From positions 5,295,733-5,359,732 of the forward strand of contig OZ037772.1 in NCBI GenBank assembly GCA_964035545.1: 64,000 nucleotides of DNA, in the 5' to 3' direction. The DNA is from Bugula neritina (Eukaryota > Bryozoa > Gymnolaemata > Cheilostomatida > Bugulidae). Shown here piece by piece: positions 24,630-36,700 of this stretch (positions are counted from its first letter, which is position 1; every line of letters begins with the position of its first letter). The notes under the pieces are model-generated. The model had not been told where the DNA came from and did not search any database. It saw only the letters and a program-made list of their open reading frames with translations. The position numbers were made by a program, and so were the translations under genes.

Positions 24630-27600
24630 ATGCCTACACCACAGGTTATTTTACTTTCTAATTTCTATGGCACTTACCTTGACAAAGAACGGTTCACGTC
24701 ATCGGCGATTGTCAACAATGCCGGTATTGAACAGCTGGCTTCGTTAGGTGAGCATCTGAATATAATTTCTGAGTCTTGAGAACTGGAGACGGTGATTATA
24801 GTTGTTCAACACTGTAGATATTTTGATAAACAATTTCTCCTATTTCGAAAACTAAGGTGGGGTGGCGTGTCAAGAACTTTCCTAGTATAAGTACCTCCTT
24901 GCAAATAAGTGTTATATAATATAGAAATCTAGTCAGCAAGACTTTGATCTTTTACTACATGCTCTCATGCTCTAGCATGCTTTCCTAATATAATGCATCA
25001 TGCACTGGCTTCTAAATGAGAAATACTAGTTTCATATATCCAGAAAAGCAGTACATATTTGACTAGATACTTGGGTTTTTGTCAAATTGTCTTCCTAATT
25101 GTGTGAAAAATTGAAATTTGGGCCCATTTTATGTCTATATATTATTTGGTGCCTGCATTATTTTATTTGCTATCCATCAAGGTGTATCGAAAGTAAAAGA
25201 AGTAAAAGCCGCAGTCCCTTCTTCTGACCCAATCTATGTTGTTATTCTCGCTGGGCTGACTGATGTTCTGATAAAAAGTATTGATGATGGCAAAAGTATG
25301 TTTTCACTGTTATTTATTGGAAATTTGAGTAACTTTTTTGGCTTCTACACAGTTTACTTCAGCTTTATTATGGCCTGTTTAGTATCTACATTAGTGTCGA
25401 GAAAACATCTGTGTGGTATATCATTGCATAGACAAACTGGAGATTACTCCCAACTCTACACAGCTGATCGAAACGAAAATGATGTGGGCTCAAAAGTTGT
25501 TGATTGCCGAAGGAGTGAAAATTGTTTGGGCAGTTATGCCCCCTATTAGCCTAAGAATGTATCACATGTCTGAAGGGTGGAATGTCGCTAAAATGTAAGT
25601 TTGCAATGTATGCTGATGCTACGAATACAGACATTGTACTTTTTTAACACATGAAACATGTTGTGACAATTTTGTAAGTTACCATATTCTTATGCTTGGA
25701 GCAGTTTTGTGGAATATTCTAGAATGCCTCCGACATTCATATCAACAAACTCTGTTTACAGTCCGGGAATGTCTAGTGGTTTGGATAAAGAGCAACGGTT
25801 GCTGAATGAGCGCATGCTGGACTATAGAGGGCTCTGTCTAAGACTCAACTCTAAAGATCACAAAAAAGTTACGCCTGGGCTATATTTTACCGACATGGTA
25901 TGTTTGATAGTCATTTGATTCAACAGCATCATTCATCATTATTTTCCCTGAGTTGTCTAGATTCAATGTAGGATGTGAGCTCATCAACATTGGATGTGGA
26001 TTTTTGTTGATCGCTTTGATTTCTATACCAGAGCACTATGGGAGTTGGCAAGGCCGTAGTGAGAATAGAAATTGAGATAAGGACGAATTGAGACAATCTA
26101 TGACTAATTCTCTTGCTCTCGGATATGCTAATATATGATTGAAAATTTTGTTGATATATGAGTCATTTTGCACACAATGTTTACAAGTATTCAATTTTTT
26201 TTCTCTTTTCATCTCATTCTCTTCTCATTCACCCGTTTTTTGCAGTCTTTTACCACACCCAATTCCACAGGCTTCTCTTCTTCATAGTATGTTTTACCAA
26301 CTTTTATACATCCAGGCTTTCCAAAATAGTTTCCTTTGACTATTACAGGTAACAGAGCTGTCAAATAATAAGTCCGCATTGAATTTGAATACAAGCTATT
26401 TTGAAAGTGATGGTATATCGCCAACTCCTGCTCTCATCAAAAACTGGAAAATGCAAGCTGACAAATTATTTGCTAGTCTTGAGCAAGCAGCTAGAAACTT
26501 GACCTCTGATTTCTCTGCCCGCGATGATCAATGGGCTTTACCCGCTCCCAAGAGACTATCTCTTGATCACAAGCCTTCGACTTTTAGACCAGACCAGATG
26601 CGTAGGCGTTCGAATTCACCTGACAGACTCCCAACTCCAACTAAGCGCGGCTATAATCATTTCGATTCTTTATCTGGTCCTGTACCACGTGGTGCAGAAA
26701 GATTTGATGAACCAGGAGAGTACAATAGGGGAAGACATCAGGGTTTTTCTCAAGATCACACAATTTCCAATATGCAACATGTTCATAGACAAAAGCGCCC
26801 AAGAGACTTTTCACCACCGCCCTCAAGTATTCCCAGTCTTCTTGATTTCCAGCCTGGACGGCCAACACCAAACCCCAATTTTGCTAACATTAACTCAACT
26901 GATCAAGCTCCAGAGCAGCTGGCTGCAGCTATGCAACTGCTTGCTTCTTCAATGAATCTAAACAGCTCTACTACCAATGTCCAAAGCATGGTCAATGCAA
27001 TAATTTCTCGACAAAAAGATGTAACAGACAGGGAAATTGAAATGCATTACGAAAAAGAACATGCACAGAGGTTATTAGAAAAAGAACAACATAGAACCCG
27101 AATGCTTGAAGAGGAGAGAAGAAGAGAAGCTCAAAAGCGACTTGAGGATGAAAAAAGGCAAGAAATTATTCGAAGAGAAAAATTTCTTCGAGAAGAGGAG
27201 CAAAGACGGAGGGAGGTGATTCAGCGGGACATCCTTCAAAAAGAGCAAATTCAACGTGAGCTGATACAAAAAGAGCAGATTCGCCGTGAGCTAATTAAAA
27301 AGGAAGAACAAAGAAAAAGACAGCAAGAGGAAGCGCGCCTACGAGAGGTACAGTTAGCTGCGAAACTAGCCATGGAACATCAGAAAATAGAAGAAGAAAG
27401 AAGACGGCAAGCTCAGCTAGCTTTAATGGCTGTCACCAATAAAGTTCGCAAACAAATGAGTGTAAATGCCATAAAGGCTGCAGCAGTAAAGTCTGCTTCT
27501 GTAACAGCATCTTCTCCATCCAATTCTGGAAATCGCTTTCCTAAATCTGGAAATGCACTAGATCGAATCAATGAAAAATTAAAAAATGATAAGTTAAAGA

Positions 27601-28502
27601 ATGACTCCCCAAAAGCTGATTTCAGAGTTGTAAATGATAAAGGATGGAAAAGTCCAGTAGTTTTGTTCAGTTTTGCAAACCGTATGAAAGAGCGCAAGCC
27701 TCTACGAGGTATCATTGGACCCAAGTTGACTAAAAACTCTAAAGAACTGTCTGACTATAAAAGTCGCGGTCAACGAATATATGCACAATCACTGAATGAT
27801 ATTGAAACAGTAGGTTACTTGAAAGTCACAGTTAAGCGGCCAGGATTCCTTACAGATTTTGAAAGTAAAGTGGCAGATTTTAACAACAGAGTGTTTGACA
27901 TGCTTTCTGAAAGTGAAACTCTGATAATGGAAGGTCGTGCTCAAAATTATATTGTAAGGCGCCAACTTGAATCCACTGGTGGCACTAGAAATCATTCATC
28001 TGAGGAACAGAAAGATGCTTCCGCGGATTCTAGTTCAACAGTGACGGAAAATTTGTCAAAGAATACACATGCCAGTAAAAGCGTTCGTAGCCGATTGGGT
28101 GATCAAGCAGTGGAAGATCTTCGCAACAGTCTTGGAAATACGGACGAGGATGTTTCGCAATCTCCCCAAGCTGTCCATAATGGCAAGGCCGTTGCTGTTC
28201 CATCTGCTACGGAATTTAAACCTCGCTGGGATAAGTCTGATGAATCGGAAGACGAGTTGCTATGGGACGATGAAGAGGTTACATCAACAAAACCTGCTTT
28301 AGATGAGGATGATGTAAAATCTGAGATTCATGATCTCACAACTGATGATGATGTAAAACCATCTCCTGCTGAGTTAGAGAAGGAAAAGGTAGTTGAAGAA
28401 GCGACTGTTGGTGGTGACTCAGCTGTCTCTGTTAAAGATGAACCAGATGAATCTGCTGAACAAAATGTTGATGAGTTTGTTACTATAGATGAAGCTGCTT
28501 AA
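24630..28502 (+). CDS. Large protein with degenerate SGNH/GDSL-like domain, long charged helix and acidic tail
   Basis: Exons 24630-24747, 25182-25295, 25432-25594, 25705-25897 and 26349-28502; 2742 nt, 913 residues, phases consistent. I do not recognise a named gene. Residues 1 to about 240 follow the SGNH hydrolase pattern: Q-V-I-L-L-S-N-F-Y-G where block I has GDS, Y-V-V-I-L-A-G-L-T-D where block III has GTND, V-W-A-V-M-P-P-I-S, then E-S-D-G-I-S-P-T-P where block V has D-G-x-H. The Ser, Asn and His of the triad or oxyanion hole are not in their usual places, so it is probably not an esterase. Residues about 420-557 are a run of E, R, K and Q resembling a single alpha-helix or coiled coil. 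Residues about 627-734 form another ordered block, and the last 100 are acidic. A Pro/Arg-rich region at about 220-340 suggests a nuclear or RNA-linked role; that is inference. Confidence 0.85.
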
Positions 28503-31500
28503 GGTGTAACATCATCTCCGGCAATCATACTTTTTGACACTGAACTCTGATTCTACATTACTTTGTAGAATATAGTCTTTATTCCTTTTTCTTCACAAAA
28601 AATTAATTACTCTGTAAAACTTGTATGCACAATGGATTAGTTTTATGGTTTTCTTGCTTATGAAAACATTTTTCATTATCTATTCATGTGTTGTAAATAG
28701 AAACTGTGATCTGTCCTCACAACAATTCATTGCTGTTATTTCTATTCTTTGTTATTCCATTGGTCCAACAAAACCCCAAAATCATTTGTTACATGAGCAC
28801 ACGGATTTAGTTTCATTTTACAACTCCTTACATGTCACCATAAATTATTAATATGGTTATGCTCATCATTCTGTCGATTATAGTTGTCTTTGATAGTGTG
28901 ACATTGTCTGGTTTTAGTTCTGGATCATTTCCAGATGTTCAGCAGTACAGTTATTAATCAGTAATGCTATGAAAACATGCTTGAACTGATAGAATCTTAT
29001 CGGATCTCAGTGCAGTGATCTCAGTTGATATCTTGTCTATTCTACCGTGGTCATTGTTCATTTTGTGTATTTACCTTCATTTCCATTTCTTCGAAAGTAC
29101 CTCAGATAATCTTCGATGTTGTAGATGCTCATATTTTGGCTCCACTTGTTGCCACTATAAGTTTCCATTCACATACTGATTAACTCTTCGCAGGCATTAA
29201 AGCTGCTTAAGTCTTTTGGAACTGGATATATAATGTTTATCAGCCCGGCTTTGAGCCAACTTGGCTGCTTCATAAAATATCAGGCTGTTGGACGAATGCA
29301 CTTTGCGGATCCAGTTTTGCATTCTCAACTTTAAAATGACAGTTTCTGTATTCACTAAGGTGTTTCAAGATTACTCTAAGATAAAATACATAGCACACAA
29401 CTAAAATACTATCGATATAAAGTCATGCATTTTTATTACCTGCACCACAAACCCAACTTTGAAAGTATCTTGAGAATTCTTCCCAAAAATGTATTTACAA
29501 TTGTAGACAGAACTAAGTTAGTATTGTTTTATATCAACATTTGGACTTTTGAAAATTGGAGAATTTAAAAAAAACACACATTTTATGACATGACACATTG
29601 CTTAAAAGTGTGAGTGCATTGGTGAACTGAAGTGGTTTATAACCACCTTACCTCATTCCTACATAAATAAATGCTCAAATTTCACAAATCAAAGCTGTGA
29701 AGAAGTCGTGGTAACATAGCAAATCGATAATACAATAGCATTTTGTGCCATTCATAATTTTGGTTCAGAAAACTGAAAACATGTCAACAAATTGAGCATC
29801 TTAAAAATCAGCACGCCTGCAGAGCATGTTATGCAACTTTTCGAAACATGATTTATAGTGTTTCCCATCCAATTCTTTCAACACCATTCATATACAATCA
29901 AAGAATTTCGGTTTGAGAGGCCATTCTTGCATATGAACTCTTGTTGAACTGCTTGAGCAGAGATATGTCACTCTGAATCTCAAGAGTGGCTAGATGCCAA
30001 GATGTGAGCTAGGCAGCTCTATTGGTTACTTTGCTAGGTAAGTATCATGAGTGGAAGACAATTAATGAGGCTGGTTTGCCAGAATTCCAGTGAAACTGAT
30101 GCTTTTCTGTAATAAGACTCATAGAAACAGGGCATGGTTCATTGATATTTTATGAATGGAAATTTCTGATTAATGATTAATGCGACCTACTGCAAATGTA
30201 AAAAAAGTTTGGTTATTTTGTATGGTAATATATTCAAAACCTACAGATGTTTTGGTGTTCGGGAGACTTTGATGTCTTTCGTGTACTTCACCTTCCACAG
30301 CTGATATGTGGAATCAGACGTACACATTTCATATAGCTCCATAAAGCTCCTTTTTCCGAAGAAAACTCTACAGGTGACTCATTGGTTAGTATAAGCTTGT
30401 CATTGAAGAGTACCGGTGTGTGGCTCTTTTGGCTTCTGACAAGTGAGTTACGAATGGAAGCAGGTAAACTTTGACCCTTATGAAGTTCATACCATTATTT
30501 TACCTTTGGTGTTCTTCTGGTGATCAGATGATTGTAAGGTGATGCTCCTATGTGAAACCTCCATTTACATAACCCTTCGCAAGGTTTCCAATAGGGATCC
30601 AGGGTTGCCACCAACAGCCATGGCTACTACTTGCCCATTTGTCCATTTGACTGAAAACTTAACACATGGGCAAATAAATATGTTACGTGAGATAAATGGG
30701 AAAGTGGTATACACATATTGGCATAACTAGCTTTGCCCAAATGGCTAGCATGCCGATCGTTGTCTCTGGCGGTTCACTCTCGTAGCCACCAATCATTCTC
30801 CCTAGTGGTTGGTATTCTTGAAAAACACTTGTGACATTGACTGAAAATCTATTGCACCAAAACATCAAAATGCCTCATTTTTCGCCATTGAGACTTTAAT
30901 ATCAATTTTCATGAATGGGTAAAACTAGCTATTAGCCTGGGTTGTTCTACCAGATCACCTTATTATTCTACTGCAGCAACTGTCAATCATTTAAATATGC
31001 TCTTGCAACCCTCCGATCAGTTATTACTGCAAAGAACAAGCTCTCTCCGTTTTCGCTGTAATGTTAATTACGAAAATTATTGGACATTTCCACTCCTAAT
31101 ACATAATTTCGGTTGAATTGCTGGCCACTGTGTATTGAGTAAACGGTAACTCCATGAATTTCATTATCTGCTCCCGCAGCTTTGGGAAATTATTTTTCTC
31201 AAAAGTCCCCAACTGATTTAGGAAAAACAAATCCAACGACTAAAGAGGGAGGCGGGAAGTGCATATGCTTTTCACGTTGCAGGCTCACTTTGGCTAGTAG
31301 TGGACTTTTAGGGAGAAAATACTTCTGTGCCACTTTGTTGAATTGTTTTAACTAGAATGTGGAATAAAAATTCGAACTGGGTTACACCTATTACATTGTT
31401 TGGAGGCGTTGCCAAAGTTTAAGACCTTCTCTTGAAAGGTGTCGTTTTGATAGTTTTTGCAAAGTTTAATTTTATTTAATTGTGAAACCATGTCACTATA

Positions 31501-33746
31501 AATCAAGCTATCCTTTTGCAAAGCGTTTCCTGGTTCGCTCAGCTACGTTTTTCCGTACTAACATGTTTCTTTCATCTGTTTAGGTGCTGACCACTAGCCC
31601 GCCCTGTTACTGATAAGTCGATATTATGTAACCAAGGTTAGTTTTTTCTCAATTCTTCTATATTTGTGTTTCCTGTAACACAGATTCCAATCATTATTGA
31701 GCATGTACAGTATATTTATTATTGTTGGTACTTGAAAATATATTTGCGTAAATAATTTATCTGTATATTCAGTTAGTCATTTAAGTACCAGGGAAGCGGA
31801 CTTATTTTTGTTATTCTCTTGTAGCTATTGCTAGCATGTGATCTTGGAATTGGTAGATGTATGTGATGTATCCAGTATGCTCTATATGACATTTTTAAGG
31901 TATAAAGGTTTGGAGTTTACCTTTATAACTGAACTGCATTATTTGAATTTGAAGTTGTCTCCACCACATCCCGTGTCTTTATATCACTAGTTTGTGTATA
32001 TACTATATTCTAATATAGCATATATAACTTTCTACCCTGTATTAAAACATACAATTTGCTATCCAGTAATATGTATCTGTTGATATGCTAAACAATATAG
32101 CTATCTGTTGATATGCTAGATATATCTGGTATATATATATATATAGAAACCCAATTCCATTGCTTGACCATTTTGGAAATCTGTTTTGTTTTAACCATTA
32201 AGGTGACCCTAATACTGCCTTAATGGTTGGAAATGCTGTGTACAATTATATAACTTGCATTTGTTCTGCGTAGTCTACACATTAGAATCATTTAGCCTGT
32301 GTACCAAGAGATTGCCTCTTTGTAGGAGCCGTGGCTCACACTACTGATGAATGCCATGTTCGTCGTCACCTGAATGTTTACTCCGTATCCACTTACCACA
32401 ACTAGCTCGTGACATACAGGAACCATTCGGTGAGTGTTGTAACTGTACTGTAGCCATCTTGAATCTGTTGAAATTATCTTGAAAGTTGCAAGACAATCCC
32501 ATTCTTCCAGTAGTTGAGAGTTTAATACAAAAATATGTTGATACCTTTGATATACAATCATACTTTACTATGTTGATACTTTACTGTGTTGATGCCTTAC
32601 TGTGTTGGTACTTTGCATGGATAAAAAGTTTCTAAATCAACTCCCTAATTGGCTTTTACAAAGCCTTGAAATCTATTCAAATATTTCAATATATCAGTCA
32701 TTGATTTTTATAGGTTAGAAGTTTATTGGAGGTTCGCAATCTCCCCAGGATATGATGTCAGAGTGAGCGTGTTTCCTCAGGCTAGGTTTGGGGAAGTTCT
32801 CAGGCTCTCTACCATATGTATACCCTGGCAGCAGTGTGTACCGGAGAGATTGTATCACTACTTGCTGCCAGTTATGAATCAGCTTTTGTTGATTTAGTGT
32901 TTTTATTATACAAACATATTCACTTTAAACAATACCTATCAGTTTACGTTTGATTGGACAATTTGCTCAGGGTGACTTTAAGCATTTTTTTTCCAAGTGT
33001 TTGTCATTTGCCTGTGTAATTTGATTTAAACTCTCATTGTCATCAACATCATCATTTGTAAACTATTATATGTTGATTTGGTTGAAATAAATAAATATAG
33101 AAGACTCTATTATGGTGAATTAATTTATTACATGTAGTAGCTACGGGCAGCACCAAAAACAGCAAGTTTGTTGATCGGTGAAGTTATTACTATACAGAAA
33201 TTACACCAAGACACTGATGTTACAGCCTCTATAATGTAAATATCAAAATACCAATCATACTAGAGACTAGTTTCCGACACGAAAATGCCAAGTACTTAAT
33301 TTGTTCCAAGTGGAAAAACTATTTTAAACAAAAACCTTGAATATGACTGATTTTAAATTGGCCGTCATCAATTATCTTATAGTCGTATACATTAGAGAGC
33401 AATGCATCTCGTTCACTTGCTGATCTATTTACTAAAAATATAATATTTAAAGCACAAAATTAACAGGAAACACAATACTTGGTAATTTCCTAACATCCAT
33501 AAGAATGCACAAAATACTAAGGAAACCAACTGACTTGTTTACACATGTTTGTATAAATGGAAGAATGTAAATCGTCAGCAAAATGTTTGTGAGAATATTT
33601 AATACTCCAACTTGATTAGAGTCACAAATGCCTGGCAGAAATTATGCAAAACTGAAAATCAATACTGAAGAACATATCTATTCTAATAGTCCACCAAAAC
33701 AATCCGTGATGTGCCCTGAGTAACGGGTGGTCCTCTCCCCCCCACT
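28503..33746. other. Spacer and probable 3' untranslated regions between convergent genes
   Basis: No open frame or domain that I can support. Plus-strand AATAAA signals at about 29666 and at 33086 and 33090 could end the SGNH-like transcript. A minus-strand AATAAA at about 33124-33129 could end PNPLA6, whose stop codon is at 33747. A small AT run lies near 32132-32144. A segment near 31585-31636, between TTTAG and AG/GTTAG, could be an untranslated exon, but nothing confirms it. Confidence 0.4.
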
Positions 33747-36700
33747 TCACTCATCATCTGAGATAGAGAACTCATGCTCTGGCTCGCTATCGTGACTTTC
33801 GAAGTCGTCTTCCCCATCTTCTGTTTCCTCGTCGTTGAATGTACCTTAAGAATTACAAAACAGCATTAGATGTTGATTTAAAACATAATTATATTGCATC
33901 ACAATCGATACCTGTCTTCTGCAATGGTCGGATTGGTTCAGTGCGCCAGAGCGTATACTGTAAGTTGAATTAAGTAATTGATGAATAAAGTGGTCAATTT
34001 TACGATTGACTCACGAAGGGTTGTTTCCAACTGTGAAATAGTTGAGTGGTATTGTGCAACAAGTTTAAGTCACTGTAAGTGTAAGTAGCTGTGTCAGTAA
34101 CTGTAAGTATAAGTCACTGTAAGTGTAAGTCACCGTGCGTATGTGAGTAACTCTGAGAATGCGACTGTATACTAGAAGTCACTGTGAGCACAAGTTACTG
34201 TAAGTAAAAGTTACTGCAAATTTAGGTCACTGTGAGTTGAAGTGATTGTTTGCCCAAATCACTGGGAGCGTATGTTTTGTAAGCATAACTGACTGTGTAA
34301 CTCACTATAACTGTAAGTCAGTGTCAGTGTAAGTTACTGCAAGTGTATATTGCTGAGTGTGTAACATGCATCTCCAGCACCTACCCAGAGCCTTGGTGAT
34401 GTCAAACACGGAAATCGACTCGTTGGGCTCATCCGCAGGTTCACTGATGATATTCGCCAGGTCGGTGAGGGAGCTAGACTCCGGCATTAGCCTGTTCTCC
34501 ATCAACCTCTTGTCGGTGGGTCTCAGCACGGCCCGGATCTTCTCAGTCTGAATCATGGCCGCGAAATATGGCTTAGCAAAGTTGTAGCCTGCATCCTGAA
34601 TGCAAAGAAGTGACACCGTTTAAATAGGAGATGTTTGGGTCAATCAGAAATAAACAAACTACAAGGAGTTGGGTAAATACTACAATCACGCAATGTGCAA
34701 TTTCATCAGCTAGACTAATTTCAACTAGTTTTACTCGTAGAGACTTGAATACCCATATCCCGAATTCTTGTCATAGCGATACTACAGTGCTCCCTCCATA
34801 TCTCACGGTTCCAGTCCTCATGAAATCCCATAGGTCTCGAAAAGGGCTTGAACCTCGTTTTGTAGTTCACGTATGTGTGCATAAGGTCAAAATGGCCAAA
34901 TTTACAGATTGGTGAGTTACATCTGGTATTCTACTATGTTAGGAATTGAAGTTTTGGGGGACCCGGAGTTTAGTGAGATACGGAGGGAGCACTGTACCTC
35001 ATAAATTCAGTGTTTCGTATATTTCACAGCACACACTACATGATGAGTCACAGCATACACTACATGATGAGTCACAGCATACACTACATGATGAGTGATA
35101 GCATACACTACATGATGAGTCACAGCATACACTACATGATGAGTCACAGCACACACTACATGATGAGTCATAGCACACACTACATGATGAGTCACAGCAT
35201 ACACTACATGATGAGTCACAGCATACACTACATGATGAGTGATAGCATACACTACATGATGAGTCACAGCATACACTACATGATGAGTCACAGCACACAC
35301 TACATGATGAGTCATAGCACACACTACATGATGAGTCACAGCATACACTACATGATGAGTCACAGCATACACTACATGATGAGTCACCGCATACACTACA
35401 CTATGAGTCATAGCACACATTACATGATGAGTTATAGCATACACTACATGATGAGTAATAGCATATACTACATGATGAGTCACAGCATACACTACACTAT
35501 GAGTCATAGCATACACTACATGATAAGTCACAGCATATGAATACACGTACAAAGATTTCTTCAAAGGCATTGAACTGCAGTGTCTGGTACTTGTCTATAG
35601 GGGGACGGATGTACTCGCACAGCCCGCTGTTGATGATGTGTTCCATACTCTTGTTGCAGGATATATAGGCTAGGTGAGACTGTATCTCCTCCATTGCAGG
35701 TACTCTCACCTGTAAACATGTCGAGTTGTTACCTTAAATCACCCAATCAAAATATAGATAACATCTCGTATAGAAACTTTTTTCCTTATCATAACTACAT
35801 AGTGTCTATAAAAAAGTAATACAGATTAACCGAGTCATACTAATCACAAAAGGACAGCAATATAGGTCTATGAACTAATAGTAAGAAAACATGAGTGGAG
35901 TTACTCTCCCCTTACCGGCTCAGCCCACGGATTCCATTTCTTCCAGAGGAGCCAAAACCCAGACAAATGGTCGCCGTAGTTTGTGTAGTTTCGATCCTCA
36001 GCAGCTCCGACATCGACAGCAAAGATAATAGAAGCACCGGCAGCTTTCATCACATCAGCTAATCAACAGGAGGAATACATTATACTAGCCAATTAAATCA
36101 CAGATAACATTACATTGGCCGATTGAGTAAATATTTATTTGGCAAACAGAAGGAGACAAATATAAGTTATTTGAACAAAGATGGATACTTCAGAGAGATT
36201 TGCCGGCATGTGCTTGCAAAAGCGATAGACAGAAAAAATCACACACAGCATTTGTACAACAATCACAATTCACTTATCCTGATCACATTAGATGGCACGT
36301 GCTTATATAACAACAAGTATTCATAGCCAGACAACACACAAATCTGGAAAACTGAGAGAAATTAGATAACAACTGATAGCAAGAAGCCATGGCAATATTT
36401 CTAAGTATCAGTATCTATCTAGTATAGCAGGCCTATTTGTGGAGACAGGAGAGAAAGAGTACATAACTACGACAGCTACAAGACACGGGTGGTTAGAGCC
36501 CCCCCGCACATGCATATGAGGGTGATTCCAGGGTCCACGTATATTCTCGCGAAAAATTAAAAAAGAGACCAATCAAAATCTCAGAACAATATTTTGACAT
36601 CATGAGATATAATTATAATAATGGTATTGGAGGAGTGTAACACTGGGGATAGAGGGCAAGGTTTCAGTGGATTTGACGCTGAGTTAGAGTTTTCTCCCCT

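Noticed and set aside
25118-25549. A 143-codon open frame as an independent protein
   Set aside because: It reads across an intron and shifts out of the coding frame in the next exon. The spliced model in the other frame gives coherent SGNH-like sequence.
26524-26955. A 143-codon open frame inside the large exon
   Set aside because: It overlaps the 707-codon open frame in another frame and shows no domain; it is a shadow.
30539-30868. Short open frames in the 28.5-33.7 kb spacer
   Set aside because: They are short, overlap on opposite strands and have no family resemblance or splice context.
35007-35570. Long open frames on both strands (repeats of Y-A-V-T-H-H-V and H-Y-M-M-S-H-S-I types)
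   Set aside because: They are translations of a 24-bp minisatellite. The unit length is a multiple of three, so several frames stay open. They lie in an intron with no splice or start context.
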